From Frankiales bacterium (GTDB lineage Bacteria; Actinomycetota; Actinomycetes; JAFAQI01): a stretch of 48,528 nucleotides of DNA. Position numbers and translations under genes: made by a program. Below, piece by piece: positions 9,025 through 17,712 of the stretch. Where the stretch lies: positions 1-48,528 of the forward strand of contig JAICXQ010000013.1 of the NCBI GenBank assembly GCA_025980325.1. Direction: 5' to 3'. The notes under the pieces are model-generated. The model had not been told where the DNA came from. It was given only the letters and a program-made list of their open reading frames with translations, and made no database searches. The stretch's first letter is position 1, and each line of letters opens with the position of its first letter.

Positions 9025-9981
9025 GTGAAGAACCGATCCCGAATCCGGGCCGCCGCCGCCTGCCTCGGCCTCATGTCGCTGCCCGCGCTGACCGCGCTGG
9101 CCGCGCTGGCTGCGGTCACCGCGGTGGCGCCGAGTGCCGGCGCGTCCGGCCCCGCCCCGCAGCCGCACATGCCGTTGCCGGGCGCCCTCAAGCCGTTGAT
9201 CTCGTTGGGCAGCGGCAACCTGGTCAACCACGGCGGGCATGTCGAGTCCGGCGTCGTCACCAACTACGTCATCTACTGGGGACTGCCGAGCCAATCGCTG
9301 CCGGCGCCGGCGTACGACGTCGACCCGTACGCCGCGCACATCGACGAGTTCCTGCACGACGTGAGCTGCTGCGCCAACCCGGCGATCGCCGGCGTCATGT
9401 CGCAGTACGTCGGTGGCGTGAGCATCGGGTACGGCGGCAGCTACTTCGACTCGTCGGGGTACTCGGCCGGCGGCACGGTCACCGACGGCCAGATCCAGGC
9501 CGAGGTTCGCAAGGCGCAGTCGGCGATGGGCTGGCCCGGCGGTCTCGGCCACAACTTCTTCGTCGTGACCGGCGCGGGCGAGAAGGTGTGTGACGCATCA
9601 GGCTGCTCGAACACGGACTTCTGCGGCTACCACGGCACGATGTCCGACGTCAGCGGCGCCGAGACGGCGTACGAGTCGATCCCGTTCCCGGGAAGTGGTT
9701 GCCTGCTCGAGACGACGCAAGGCGCGACCGACACGGTGAGCAACACGGCCGTCGACGTCGTGTCGCACGAACTGTTCGAGACGATCACCGATCCGGGTGT
9801 CGGCTTCGGTGACTACGCCTGGTACGACGGCGCGGGGGACGAGGTCGCGGACAAGTGCGCGTACATCTGGGGTCCGATCTCGACCACGAACGGCCAGGGC
9901 GACATCACGACCGGCGCCGGCGAGGACTACTTGATCCAGGAGGAGTACAGCAACGCCGCATCGGACTGCCGCATGTCGTAG
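9025..9981 (+). CDS. Secreted Exordium-like (phosphate-induced protein 1 family) protein
   Basis: 318 aa with a Sec signal peptide (basic MKNRSRIR, hydrophobic core, cut probably after AGA at about 40). The mature part has the Exordium-like layout: YVIYWG near 81-86 and Gly-rich central strands. It then has a metalloprotease-like SHELFETITDP with H248, E249 and E252, and GDEVADKC at 271-278. Several Cys (115, 116, 189, 194, 200, 226, 278, 315) suggest disulfides. I know this family as a conserved region in plants and actinobacteria; enzyme activity is not established. GTG 9025 has a weak AGGGAA upstream. Confidence 0.66.
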   Translation: MKNRSRIRAAAACLGLMSLPALTALAALAAVTAVAPSAGASGPAPQPHMPLPGALKPLISLGSGNLVNHGGHVESGVVTNYVIYWGLPSQSLPAPAYDVDPYAAHIDEFLHDVSCCANPAIAGVMSQYVGGVSIGYGGSYFDSSGYSAGGTVTDGQIQAEVRKAQSAMGWPGGLGHNFFVVTGAGEKVCDASGCSNTDFCGYHGTMSDVSGAETAYESIPFPGSGCLLETTQGATDTVSNTAVDVVSHELFETITDPGVGFGDYAWYDGAGDEVADKCAYIWGPISTTNGQGDITTGAGEDYLIQEEYSNAASDCRMS

Positions 9982-10014
9982 TGATTCGATGGAACCCGAC
10001 TAACGGAGGTCCGC

Positions 10015-10338
10015 ATGCTCGTCAGCACGATGAATGACATCCCCGGATACACGATCACCGAGGTTCTGGGTGAAGTGTTCGGATTGACGGTGCGTTCGCG
10101 CAACATCGGCTCGCAACTCGGTGCCAGCTTCAAGTCGCTCGTCGGCGGTGAGCTCAAAGGCATGACCAAGAACCTGGCCGCCAGCCGTCACGAGGTCATG
10201 GTGCGCATGGTCGAGGAAGCCGAGGCAAGAGGTGCCGACGCGGTGATCGCGTTTCGCTTCGACACCTCCGAGATGGGCACGAACTGGACCGAGATCTGCG
10301 CCTACGGCACAGCCGTGAAAGCGCAGCGCCAGGCTTAG
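10015..10338 (+). CDS. YbjQ / UPF0145-family protein
   Basis: 107 aa, the full length of the YbjQ family. Characteristic segments are IPGYTITEVLGEVFGLTVRS, the R-N-I-G region, LVGGELKGMTKNL, and EAEARGADAVIAFRFDTSEM. Members form pentameric rings and are sometimes labelled heavy-metal-binding, but no function is proven. ATG 10015 follows ACGGAGGT by 4 nt, a strong ribosome-binding site. It is 33 bp after the Exordium-like gene and may share its transcript. Confidence 0.85.
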   Translation: MLVSTMNDIPGYTITEVLGEVFGLTVRSRNIGSQLGASFKSLVGGELKGMTKNLAASRHEVMVRMVEEAEARGADAVIAFRFDTSEMGTNWTEICAYGTAVKAQRQA

Positions 10339-10475
10339 TGCGCAGTCGCCGGTGCCCCGGGGCTACATCACGAATGTGCCGTAGCTCGGCCGGTTCGACC
10401 GAAAGTGGCCCGTAACCCGTGCCGGAGGCGATACGATCGCCCGCGCGTCGATGCCTACGGCCAAGGGGGCTAACC

Positions 10476-11174
10476 GTGTCACTACGCCGCGTTTCCGGCT
10501 TGCTCGTCGCCACGTTGACGACCACCGCCGCGATGTGGGGAGTCGCCGCGACGACCGCATCGGCCGGCCTTCCGTCGTTCGATGTGTCGATCTCGAACAC
10601 TCACGTCGGGTCGTTCCAGGTCGGCCAGCCCGGGACGTTCACGATCGGGCTGCAGTTCCTCTCGCCGAACGTGTCGACCGGCAGCGACACGTTCACCATC
10701 ACCGACGTGCTGCCCACCGGGCTCACGTACGCGAGCGACACCGGGTCGGCGGCGGGGTTCACCTGCTCGGCCGCCGGGCAGACGGTGACGTGCACGGGCC
10801 AGCCCAACTTCTCGTCGTCGAAGACGTCGTTGAGCTTCACCGTCACCGTGAACGTCGCGAACGCGGCCGTCCCGTCGGTGCAGAACCCGGCGTCGTTCAC
10901 CGAGGCCGACGAGTCCGACACCAACCCGGACAACAACTCACAGGTCGACACCATCGCCGTGCTCGCAGCGGCGAGTCCGTCGCCGACTCCGACGCCCACG
11001 CCGACCCCGACCAAGACCGTCACGCCGGTACCGACCGCCACCGTCAAGGCGATCGGCGCGAACCGGCTGCCGTTCACCGGCGCGCGCGGGCTCGAGTGGC
11101 TGCTCGCCGGCGGCGTGCTCGTGCTCATGATCGGTGCGGCACTGACCCGGCTGAGCCGGCGGCGCGAGCACTGA
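10476..11174 (+). CDS. Exported DUF11-repeat protein with LPFTG sorting signal
   Basis: 232 aa. Signal peptide (VSLRRVSGLLVATLTTTAA, cut near 30), one beta-sandwich DUF11-type repeat (about 35-160) ending in the family wording ESDTNPDNNS, and a Pro-Thr-rich stalk (168-188). The end is a full sortase signal: LPFTG at 198-202, a hydrophobic helix and the basic tail RLSRRREH. It is therefore probably anchored to peptidoglycan by a class A or E sortase not encoded in this window. GTG 10476 follows AAGGGGG by 6 nt; an upstream in-frame start at 10419 would spoil the signal peptide. It is coupled to the next lipoprotein gene. Confidence 0.8.
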   Translation: MSLRRVSGLLVATLTTTAAMWGVAATTASAGLPSFDVSISNTHVGSFQVGQPGTFTIGLQFLSPNVSTGSDTFTITDVLPTGLTYASDTGSAAGFTCSAAGQTVTCTGQPNFSSSKTSLSFTVTVNVANAAVPSVQNPASFTEADESDTNPDNNSQVDTIAVLAAASPSPTPTPTPTPTKTVTPVPTATVKAIGANRLPFTGARGLEWLLAGGVLVLMIGAALTRLSRRREH

Positions 11175-11827
11175 CGACCGGCCGGACAGCGGCCGCGGCA
11201 CTCGTCGCCGCGGCCCTGTTCGTCTCGGGCTGCACGTCGTCGAATTCGCAACTCGCGAGTCCGTCCGTGGTGATGCGACAAGCAACAGATGCACTCCGCG
11301 CTGCCTCGTCGTACCACGTCAACGGGATGCTCGACGCGGGCTTCGTCGTCGACATCGTCGTCCGGCCCGATGCCGCGGCCGGTTCGGTGACGAGCCACGG
11401 CATCACGTGGCGGTTCGTCGAAGTACACGGCCGGCTGTGGTTGCGCGGTGCGGCGTTGTGGCGGGCGACGCGAACGGCTTCGGCGGCCCGACGCCTCGGC
11501 GACAATTGGGTGCTGGTCAGCGATCCGAACGCGGCGTTCGGCTGGGCCGGCCGGCTCGCGCACTTGCCGACCGGCATCCCCGATCTCGTCTTCGTCGCGA
11601 AGCCTGGCCTGGTCAACCGCGGAGTGCGAACGGTCGACGGGCATCGCGTCGACGAGCTGTCCTCGCGCGAGGACGTGTACGACATCCTCACGTCGAACCC
11701 GCCGTACCCCATCCGCTGGCTGGAGCCGGACGAGCGGGGCCCTAACGGTCAGCCGTGCGGGATCACGGTGGATCGGTTCGGTGCCGCGGCGGACGTCACC
11801 GCGCCGGCTCGATGGGTGACCGGCTAG
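11171..11827 (+). CDS. Putative lipoprotein, apparently with a CTG start
   Basis: 218 aa. Read from CTG 11171 the N-terminus is (L)TTGRTAAAALVAAALFVSGC, an ideal lipoprotein signal with lipobox V-S-G-C21. The next in-frame conventional start (GTG, about 11096) would add an Arg-rich stretch that ruins it, and no ATG/GTG/TTG lies in between. CTGA overlaps the stop codon of the LPFTG gene, consistent with coupling. The mature part (AASSYHVNGMLDAG, a strand-rich core, MWLEPDERGPNG-like end) recalls the LppX/LprG/LolA-like lipid-carrier fold, but I cannot assign it. A sequencing error or a longer form remains possible. Confidence 0.62.
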   Translation: MTTGRTAAAALVAAALFVSGCTSSNSQLASPSVVMRQATDALRAASSYHVNGMLDAGFVVDIVVRPDAAAGSVTSHGITWRFVEVHGRLWLRGAALWRATRTASAARRLGDNWVLVSDPNAAFGWAGRLAHLPTGIPDLVFVAKPGLVNRGVRTVDGHRVDELSSREDVYDILTSNPPYPIRWLEPDERGPNGQPCGITVDRFGAAADVTAPARWVTG

Positions 11828-12181
11828 TTACGCCGAACCGAGGCGCAGCGCCACGGTGACTCCGGCCAAGACCAGCAGCGTCGTGTCTCCGAAGACGAAC
11901 CCGAACGCGTCGTGCACGCGCAGCCGGAAGACGACCGCGCCCGCCATCAGCAGAACCAGGCCGAGGGCCGCCAGGACCCCGAACGGAGCGACCCCGAGGC
12001 CCACCAGCAGACCGACGGCCGCGGCCGCTTCCGGTAACGCGATGAGCCGGTATCGGTGCCAATCGATCTGAAGCTTGGCCGCCGTCTCGACCTGGCTGCG
12101 CATCCGGGTGAGCTTGCCGACCGCGCCGGCGCCGAAGACGACGGCGAGGACTCCGGACAGAACCGCGGCCGCTATGAACAT
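11828..12181 (-). CDS. DoxX-family small membrane protein
   Basis: 117 aa with four predicted membrane helices and the DoxX-type wording FGAGAVGKLTRM near the N-terminus and LPEAAAAVGLLVGLG mid-protein. DoxX-like proteins are poorly defined membrane proteins associated with redox or detoxification functions. ATG 12181 is preceded by GGAGCGAGAC. It is divergent from a MarR regulator, with a 92-bp AT-richer spacer, so it is a likely regulatory target. Its 3' end abuts the convergent lipoprotein gene. Confidence 0.8.
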   Translation of the reverse strand: MFIAAAVLSGVLAVVFGAGAVGKLTRMRSQVETAAKLQIDWHRYRLIALPEAAAAVGLLVGLGVAPFGVLAALGLVLLMAGAVVFRLRVHDAFGFVFGDTTLLVLAGVTVALRLGSA

Positions 12182-12273
12182 GTCTCGCTCCGATTCACCG
12201 CTACGCTAGGCACGGTTTACTTAGCCCGCAATACTTCTTAGTTGAATGAGATAATTACCCGAGCGAGGTAACC
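12182..12273. promoter_or_regulatory. Divergent doxX / marR control region
   Basis: This 92-bp spacer is markedly AT-richer than its surroundings (TTTACTTAG, AATACTTCTTAG, GAGATAATTA). ACTTAG and TCTTAG repeat in direct orientation. It probably holds two promoters and the MarR operator, though no clean palindrome can be picked by eye. Confidence 0.4.
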
Positions 12274-12720
12274 ATGTCAAGCGACCCTGCGGTCACGCGT
12301 GCGATCGGCGCGATAGCCGCCGACCTGAAGACGTTCGCAGCGCGGGTGATCCTGCACGGGTTGCGGGCATCGGAGGCGCTCTCGCTGGCGCCGACCGACC
12401 TCGTCTGCATGTGCCTGCTGCAGTTGAACGGGCCCGCTACCCCCGGTTGGCTCGCGGAAATGACCGGGCTCACCACCGGCGCGGTGACCGGCGTGGTCGA
12501 CCGCCTCGAACGCGCTGGTTACGTGCGGCGCGAGCCCGACCCGCAGGATCGGCGGCGCGTCATCGTCACACCGGATCTCGCCCGCTGGGATCGCGACCTG
12601 CAACGACAGGCAGCGAACCGAGCGCCGGCGTCGCTCGAGTTCTTGCGCGACTACTCGACCGTGCAGCTGAGAGCAACCCGACGTTTCGCCGCAGACTTGG
12701 CTGTAGCTCCCCCGGTCTAG
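12274..12720 (+). CDS. MarR-family transcriptional regulator
   Basis: 148 aa. The winged-helix core includes LAEMTGLTTGAVTGVVDRLERAGYVRR (recognition helix and start of the wing) followed by the hallmark DPQDRRRVIV wing. It probably represses the divergent doxX gene and/or the convergent MMPL transporter until a ligand binds; the ligand is not deducible. ATG 12274 follows GAGCGAGG by about 5 nt. It ends 13 bp before the stop of the convergent transporter gene. Confidence 0.9.
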   Translation: MSSDPAVTRAIGAIAADLKTFAARVILHGLRASEALSLAPTDLVCMCLLQLNGPATPGWLAEMTGLTTGAVTGVVDRLERAGYVRREPDPQDRRRVIVTPDLARWDRDLQRQAANRAPASLEFLRDYSTVQLRATRRFAADLAVAPPV

Positions 12721-12733
12721 AAGGTCTCGCCCG

Positions 12734-14932
12734 TCACGACGCGGCGCGCGCATCGACCGCCGCGCTTTCGTCGCCGGCCGGCACCGGCAGGACGCGATCG
12801 AGCCAACGCGGCGTCCACCAGGCAGCTCGACCCAGCAGCTGCATGACACTGGGCACGAGCACCAGCCGTACGACGGTCGCGTCGACGAACACGGCCGTCG
12901 CCATGCCGAGCCCGAAGATGCGCAGCGGCCGTACGTCGCTGAGCGCGAACGATCCGAAGACGCACACCATGATCGCCGCAGCGGCCGTGATCACCCGCAC
13001 GGTCACTGCAAGCCCGTCGGTCACGGCGGCCTGGCTGTCGCGATGGCGGAGCCACTGTTCGCGGACCCGGGACATCAGGAACAGCTCGTAGTCCATCGAC
13101 AGCCCGAACAGGATCGTGAACAGCATGATCGGAATCCACGGATCGATCGGTCCGGTGTGGCCGTTGGTGAGGCCGCGGCCAAGCCATCCCCACTGGAACG
13201 CGGCGACGATGACGCCGTACGCCGCGCCGGTCGAGAGCAGGTTCATGACCGCGGCTTTCGCGGCAATGACGGGCGAGCGGAGTGCTGCCAGCAGGAGCAA
13301 CAGCGACAGTACGACGACGAAGATGATGACCGGTGCCAGTCGATCGGAGAGGTGAGTCGACGAGTCGATCGAGGCCGCGGTCTCGCCGCCGACCAACACT
13401 CGCACCCCGGTCCCGTTGAGTGTCGACGAAGCAGCCAGGTCGCGGACCGCGTGAACGAGACGAACGGTGCTCGCGTCCTGCGGAGCGGATCGCGGCACGA
13501 CGGTGACGACAGCGGTGTCCCCCGCCGCGTTGAGCTTCGGCGAAGAGACGACAGCGACGTCCGCGTTCTGCTCGATGCGGGTCGTCAGGTCGGTGAGCGC
13601 GATGCGCGCTTGCGGGTCGGGCGGAAGGGATGCAGCCAGCACCAGCGGCCCGACCGCTCCGGGACCGAAGTCGTGCGCGAGGAGGTCGTACGCCGTCCGC
13701 GTCTGCGTGCTCTTCGGGTCGTTGCCCGCGTCGCCGTAACCGACGCGGATCGCGAACAGCGGTAGGGAGAGGGCGACGAGAACCGCGAGCGCGGCAACGC
13801 CTGACAGAGCGGGCCGACGTTGGATCGCCTGGCTCCATCGCCATGCCCAGGTGCCTTCGGTACGCACGGCGTGGCGGTTGCGGCGTACGGACAGCCGGTC
13901 GATTCGCGGACCGAGCGCGCCCAGTAGCGCGGGCAACAGCGTCAGCGCGGCAGACATCACGAGCAGGACGGCGGCGATCGCGCCGATCGCTGCGCCCGTG
14001 ATGTAGGGCAGGCCGACGACGAACAATCCGAGCAGCGATACGACGACGGTCCCGCCGGCGAACAGGACTGCTTTGCCCGACGTCGACAGCGCAGTAGCGA
14101 CGGCCTCCAACGGGACGTCACCGTTGGCCAATCGTTCGCGGTAGCGCGTGACGATGAACAATGCATAGTCGATGCCGACGCCGATCCCCAGCAGCGCGGC
14201 CAGCTCCGGTGCGAACGTTGGCACGGTCTGGCCGTGGCTGACGAGGTCGAGCACGCCGAAGGAGATCGCCAAGCCAAACAGCGCAGTGGCGATGGGCAGG
14301 CTCGCGGCGACAAGGGATCCGAAGGCGAGCAGCAGGATCACGAGCGCCGCCAGCAAGCCGACGCCTTCGCTCTTGCCGAACTTCGGTTTCTGAACCTTCG
14401 CGATCGGTGCGCCGCCGGCGACGACGGTGAGGCCGGTGGTGTCGGCGGACTTGACCAGGGCCAGCAGCTTGTCGGGTGCCGAAGACGGAAGCCGGTCACT
14501 CGTCCGGTCGAACTGCACGACCGCGTAACCGGTGCGACGGTCCGCGGACAGCTGCGACGCGCCGGCATCGCTCAGCGGATCGCTGACTCCGGTGACGTGC
14601 GGGATGGCCCTGACCCGGGTCAGCAGCGACTCGACGGTGGCGGCGATCGCCGGACTGTCGAGACGACCGGGAGCATGAACGACGATCTGCGCCCGATCGC
14701 CCGCGTCCGCCGGGAAGGTCCGGGCGAGCAGTTCCTGGGCCTGCCGCGATTGGCTGTTGCCGCCGGAGAAGTCGTCGAGGAAACGCGAGCCGACCGCGCG
14801 CCCGAGTCCGGTGACGGCGACGAGCGCGAACAACCAGGCGGCGATCGCCTGGCGCCGATGGGTGAAGCTCCACATCGCAATGCGAGCGAGCATCCGCCGC
14901 CGGGACTGCCGCGGTGGCTGCGGGATCGTCAT
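12734..14932 (-). CDS. MMPL-family RND transporter
   Basis: 732 aa with duplicated halves, each a membrane helix, a large extracytoplasmic loop and a bundle of five or six helices. Both halves keep the Asp-Tyr proton-relay pair: GVGIDYALFIVTRYRERL in the first and GLSMDYELFLMSRVREQW in the second. The family moves lipids or hydrophobic compounds across the membrane using the proton gradient. The start MTIPQPP at 14930-14932 is chosen because AGGAG lies 5 nt upstream; a start at 14968 lacks one. The nearby MarR suggests an inducible efflux role, which is inference. Confidence 0.9.
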   Translation of the reverse strand: MTIPQPPRQSRRRMLARIAMWSFTHRRQAIAAWLFALVAVTGLGRAVGSRFLDDFSGGNSQSRQAQELLARTFPADAGDRAQIVVHAPGRLDSPAIAATVESLLTRVRAIPHVTGVSDPLSDAGASQLSADRRTGYAVVQFDRTSDRLPSSAPDKLLALVKSADTTGLTVVAGGAPIAKVQKPKFGKSEGVGLLAALVILLLAFGSLVAASLPIATALFGLAISFGVLDLVSHGQTVPTFAPELAALLGIGVGIDYALFIVTRYRERLANGDVPLEAVATALSTSGKAVLFAGGTVVVSLLGLFVVGLPYITGAAIGAIAAVLLVMSAALTLLPALLGALGPRIDRLSVRRNRHAVRTEGTWAWRWSQAIQRRPALSGVAALAVLVALSLPLFAIRVGYGDAGNDPKSTQTRTAYDLLAHDFGPGAVGPLVLAASLPPDPQARIALTDLTTRIEQNADVAVVSSPKLNAAGDTAVVTVVPRSAPQDASTVRLVHAVRDLAASSTLNGTGVRVLVGGETAASIDSSTHLSDRLAPVIIFVVVLSLLLLLAALRSPVIAAKAAVMNLLSTGAAYGVIVAAFQWGWLGRGLTNGHTGPIDPWIPIMLFTILFGLSMDYELFLMSRVREQWLRHRDSQAAVTDGLAVTVRVITAAAAIMVCVFGSFALSDVRPLRIFGLGMATAVFVDATVVRLVLVPSVMQLLGRAAWWTPRWLDRVLPVPAGDESAAVDARAAS

Positions 14933-15034
14933 CGCGACTCCTGAAGGCGTCTTGGGCACTGCACGCACCTAGGACGACCGCCACCGCAAGAATGTGACCG
15001 ATCCTCTGACCGCACTGCCGGACCTCTGACGACC

Positions 15035-15049
15035 GGGCTCTTTCAGCCC
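15035..15049 (-). terminator. Short hairpin at the end of the 15049-15630 gene
   Basis: GGGCT-CTTTC-AGCCC forms a 5-bp stem with a 5-nt loop that overlaps the stop codon of the leftward membrane-protein gene. There is no U-tract, as is usual in this group, so terminator function is only suggested. Confidence 0.3.
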
Positions 15050-15630
15050 TACGACTCATCCGTTCGCGTAACTCGTCGTTGGGCGCCGGCGACGGCACCG
15101 CCGATCAGCATGAAGAGCCCGAAGAGTGTGAACAGCGCGTCTTCGCGCAAGAAGCGTGCCTCCCACGACCGATACTGCGAAAAGGTCACCGTCGTCCATT
15201 GCGCGTCATCAAGGCCTGCTGTCGAAACTTCGTAGCGCGGACCCGGCAGCACCCGAAGCGACCCTTTATCGCCACCGATGACGAAGCCGCCGATGATGAC
15301 AGCCAGGCAGAACGCAGCGAGCGCCACCAGACCCGCAATCCGACGTCGGCCAAGCCGTCGCAGTTCCCGGCGATTGCGACCGCGACCGTACAAGATCGCA
15401 GAGCCGAGGAGGAACCAGATCCACCCGGGTATCAGGACGAACGCCATCGCGTGTTGGAGAACCGCGGGACGGATCCAGATCGTGTTCGACGGCCACGTGA
15501 TGAGGCTGTCGATTGCCGCCACGGTGATCATGCCGAACCCGGCTACGGCCACGATCAGGTCGAGCGACGCGGCCACGCGAGATCTCAACCGCCATTGGCG
15601 GAGCGATGCGAGGACGTCGGACGACATCAC
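15049..15630 (-). CDS. Hypothetical four-helix membrane protein
   Basis: 193 aa, not recognised. Predicted membrane segments lie near 22-46, 58-80, 98-118 and 168-186, with a basic cytoplasmic loop (GRGRNRRELRRLGRRR) between the second and third. The stretch between the third and fourth helices (GSLRVLPGPRYEV to REDAL) is probably extracytoplasmic. GTG 15630 and ATG 15627 are adjacent candidate starts, and no ribosome-binding site is obvious. It opens the accessory stretch between the MMPL gene and the tRNA. Confidence 0.62.
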   Translation of the reverse strand: MMSSDVLASLRQWRLRSRVAASLDLIVAVAGFGMITVAAIDSLITWPSNTIWIRPAVLQHAMAFVLIPGWIWFLLGSAILYGRGRNRRELRRLGRRRIAGLVALAAFCLAVIIGGFVIGGDKGSLRVLPGPRYEVSTAGLDDAQWTTVTFSQYRSWEARFLREDALFTLFGLFMLIGGAVAGAQRRVTRTDES

Positions 15631-15991
15631 ACTTTTGTCTCATACGCCAAGTTGCTGCCGCTGTTCGTCGTCGGACGTCTCCAGTCGTCGCGAACGTCAG
15701 GCTTCCGCGACTGTCGTCAGGTGGTTAGCGAAAGGAAGATGGTCACGGACGGATCCCGCGTGTCCGGTGGCCGCGACGCACTCGACTGCCGACGGCGTCG
15801 CGCTCTTCGGGGGATAAGTGGGCTGGATGGAAAACAGCACCGATAGCCCGTTGGAGAGGCGCCGAAAGCCCACGTACGGTCCCGGTCTCCCCGACAACTC
15901 GGACCAGACATGAGCGCACTGCTGCAACACGCGGTCGTGAAGTGGTTGAAACGCTGGCGGTTCTGCCCATCCACGGTCTGCCAGCATCCTT
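15631..15991. other. 361-bp stretch with no convincing gene
   Basis: A minus-strand open frame at 15697-15987 encodes 96 residues that match no family I know, have no membrane or signal features, and lack a properly spaced ribosome-binding site. No hairpin or repeat stands out. Base composition is a little less GC-rich than in the flanking core genes. Confidence 0.5.
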
Positions 15992-16470
15992 CTAATCGGA
16001 CACGGAATGCCCGCTGGCCGCCGTCAACTCGGCCCTGACGTAGGCGTTCCGGGCTTCAACCAGGCGCCGTAGGTACCGCTCAAGGAGTACTCGCTCAGCA
16101 ATGCGGCCGACAACTCCGAGCGGCGCACGAAAGGCAACTCGATCGAGCATGATCGTCTCGCCGTTGTCGGTTGGCTTGAACAGGTGCTCATGTCTGAACT
16201 CGGAGAAGGGGCCGGCTACCTGCTCGTCGACGAAGCGGTTGGGTCGCTCCCACTCGCTGATTTTGCTTGTCATCGTCCACGGCAGCCCGAAGTGCCTCGC
16301 CCTCCACTCACTTGGTCGCCAAGCCCGAGCCGACCCTGCGTGACACCGCCGACCACGCGTTCACCAGACTTCGCCATCGATGCGGTATGGGCCTCAACGT
16401 CGAGCGACAGGTCGAACACCTGCTCCGGTGGCGTCGACAGATGCGTGCGCACCTCGAAGGACACCGTCAC
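15992..16470 (-). pseudogene. SRPBCC-family protein gene split by a frameshift
   Basis: Two minus-strand frames together make one SRPBCC (START/Bet v1-like, COG4276-type) lipid-binding protein. The first begins at GTG 16470 (VTVSFEVRTHLSTPPEQVFDL) and reads to LGLGDQV. The second continues EWRARHFGLPWTMTSKI through RFVDEQVAGPFSEFRHEHLF to the stop at 15992. The join near 16309-16312 needs one extra base: GTGAGTGG where GTGGAGTGG would restore D-Q-V-E-W. A one-base deletion in the genome, or a sequencing error, explains this. Combined length would be about 160 aa, normal for the family. Confidence 0.66.
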
Positions 16471-16659
16471 GCGGCCATTCTGGTCGCAGCCACCGTGCCC
16501 GGCAACGCGCTTCCCGGCTAGCAGATCGGCTGGCAGCGCCGGGACGGCGACCCAGGTCCAGGGCATCTCGAGAAGCTGACCTGGCGTTTCTCGGTGGAGC
16601 AGCGTCGTTCGTGTCAACCCGCGCGAAACGACGCGGAAGGGTGCAGCGCATCCAGGCTG

Positions 16660-17685
16660 TCATCGGATGCCGTACGAATACCAGATCGCCCATCCCGTGC
16701 TGGTGCCCGGGTCAGGGCTGATTCTCGTAGCCCGGAACCCCACGTAGTTCTTGCCGGTCTGGTCCAGCTGGAACTCCTGTTCGAAGCATTCGTAGAAACC
16801 CGCGCACAGCCAGTAGGTCTGGTTCTCGTTGAGCCACGCACCGGGCGCGTCTGGATCGACGGCGGTCGGACGCGCTGTATCGACTGAGACCGGGGTCAGA
16901 TCGCACCCGTCGGGATGCAGGGCTGGATCCGGGGAAGCGAACGGGTCGGCTCGGCTCGGGTACATACACCCGACGGGATCGTCGGAGTTATCCACGCGGG
17001 AGACGTCTTGGCTCGCGGTCGACCCGTCACCGGACTCGGCGGATACGACGACGTACTCGCTGTTGCCCAGTGACTCTCCGAAATCGTGGACGGCGCCACC
17101 GGACGTCGTCTCACCGACGGCGGTCTCGGGCGAGCATCCTTGCGACGGACCGCAGCTTCGGTTGAGCCGCTTGACCTCACCGGTGATGTGACGTTTGGCA
17201 TTCACGCGCAATCGACCGCGGAGCTTCGACGTCGTGAAGACGAGTTTCGCGTGGCCGTCGGTGAACAGGTAGAACTCGTTGAGGCCAGGCCAGAACTCGG
17301 CGGGGTCCGTGCCGATGTAAATGAACGCCTGACCGTCAGGCGTGCCCTGGTGACGAACGAGCGCGGCGTTGGTCGGTTCGAGCGTGAGCGCGTTCCAGTC
17401 ACATCGGGTGTAGCCCGCGCAAGACGTCGCGGACATGAACCGTACGAATGCGTAGGTGCCACCGGTGACATAGAGGCGAAAAGCCGACTGGGGAGCAGGG
17501 ATCGCGCCTGGGGCCTGCAGCAGCACACCCTTCGCGCCGGTCCAGTCGATCTCCGTGGTGCCGGCGAGCGTTGCGTCGGGTTTGCCGTCGACCAGACGCC
17601 AGCCGGTGGCGCGAGCGCCTGGTGCCGTCAGCATGAGGCAGACCGCGACGAGGCCCAGCACAGACGAAAGAGCTCGCCTGCGCAT
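16660..17685 (-). CDS. Hypothetical secreted protein, 341 aa
   Basis: Not recognised. A clear Sec signal peptide (MRRRALSSVLGLVAVCLMLTAPGARA, cut near 26) is followed by a strand-rich mature protein with several Cys pairs (SATSCAGYTRC, NRSCGPSQGC, WLCAGFYEC), suggesting disulfides. ATG 17685 gives the best signal peptide, and an AGG-rich stretch precedes it; an upstream in-frame ATG at 17706 would add seven residues. It is the second gene after a small GTG-started gene on the same strand. It has no domain clue and lies in the tRNA-adjacent accessory stretch. Confidence 0.66.
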   Translation of the reverse strand: MRRRALSSVLGLVAVCLMLTAPGARATGWRLVDGKPDATLAGTTEIDWTGAKGVLLQAPGAIPAPQSAFRLYVTGGTYAFVRFMSATSCAGYTRCDWNALTLEPTNAALVRHQGTPDGQAFIYIGTDPAEFWPGLNEFYLFTDGHAKLVFTTSKLRGRLRVNAKRHITGEVKRLNRSCGPSQGCSPETAVGETTSGGAVHDFGESLGNSEYVVVSAESGDGSTASQDVSRVDNSDDPVGCMYPSRADPFASPDPALHPDGCDLTPVSVDTARPTAVDPDAPGAWLNENQTYWLCAGFYECFEQEFQLDQTGKNYVGFRATRISPDPGTSTGWAIWYSYGIR

Positions 17686-17712
17686 CCTGGACCTCGCCGC
17701 CGACATCTTGGC

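Noticed and set aside
10975-11045. Repetitive CCGAC/ACGCC stretch resembling a short repeat array
   Set aside because: It is the Pro-Thr stalk of the LPFTG protein in frame. There are no spacers and no CRISPR character.
15697-15987. 96-codon minus-strand frame next to the broken SRPBCC gene
   Set aside because: There is no spaced ribosome-binding site, no family likeness, and no signal or membrane features. It is recorded only as an unassigned stretch.
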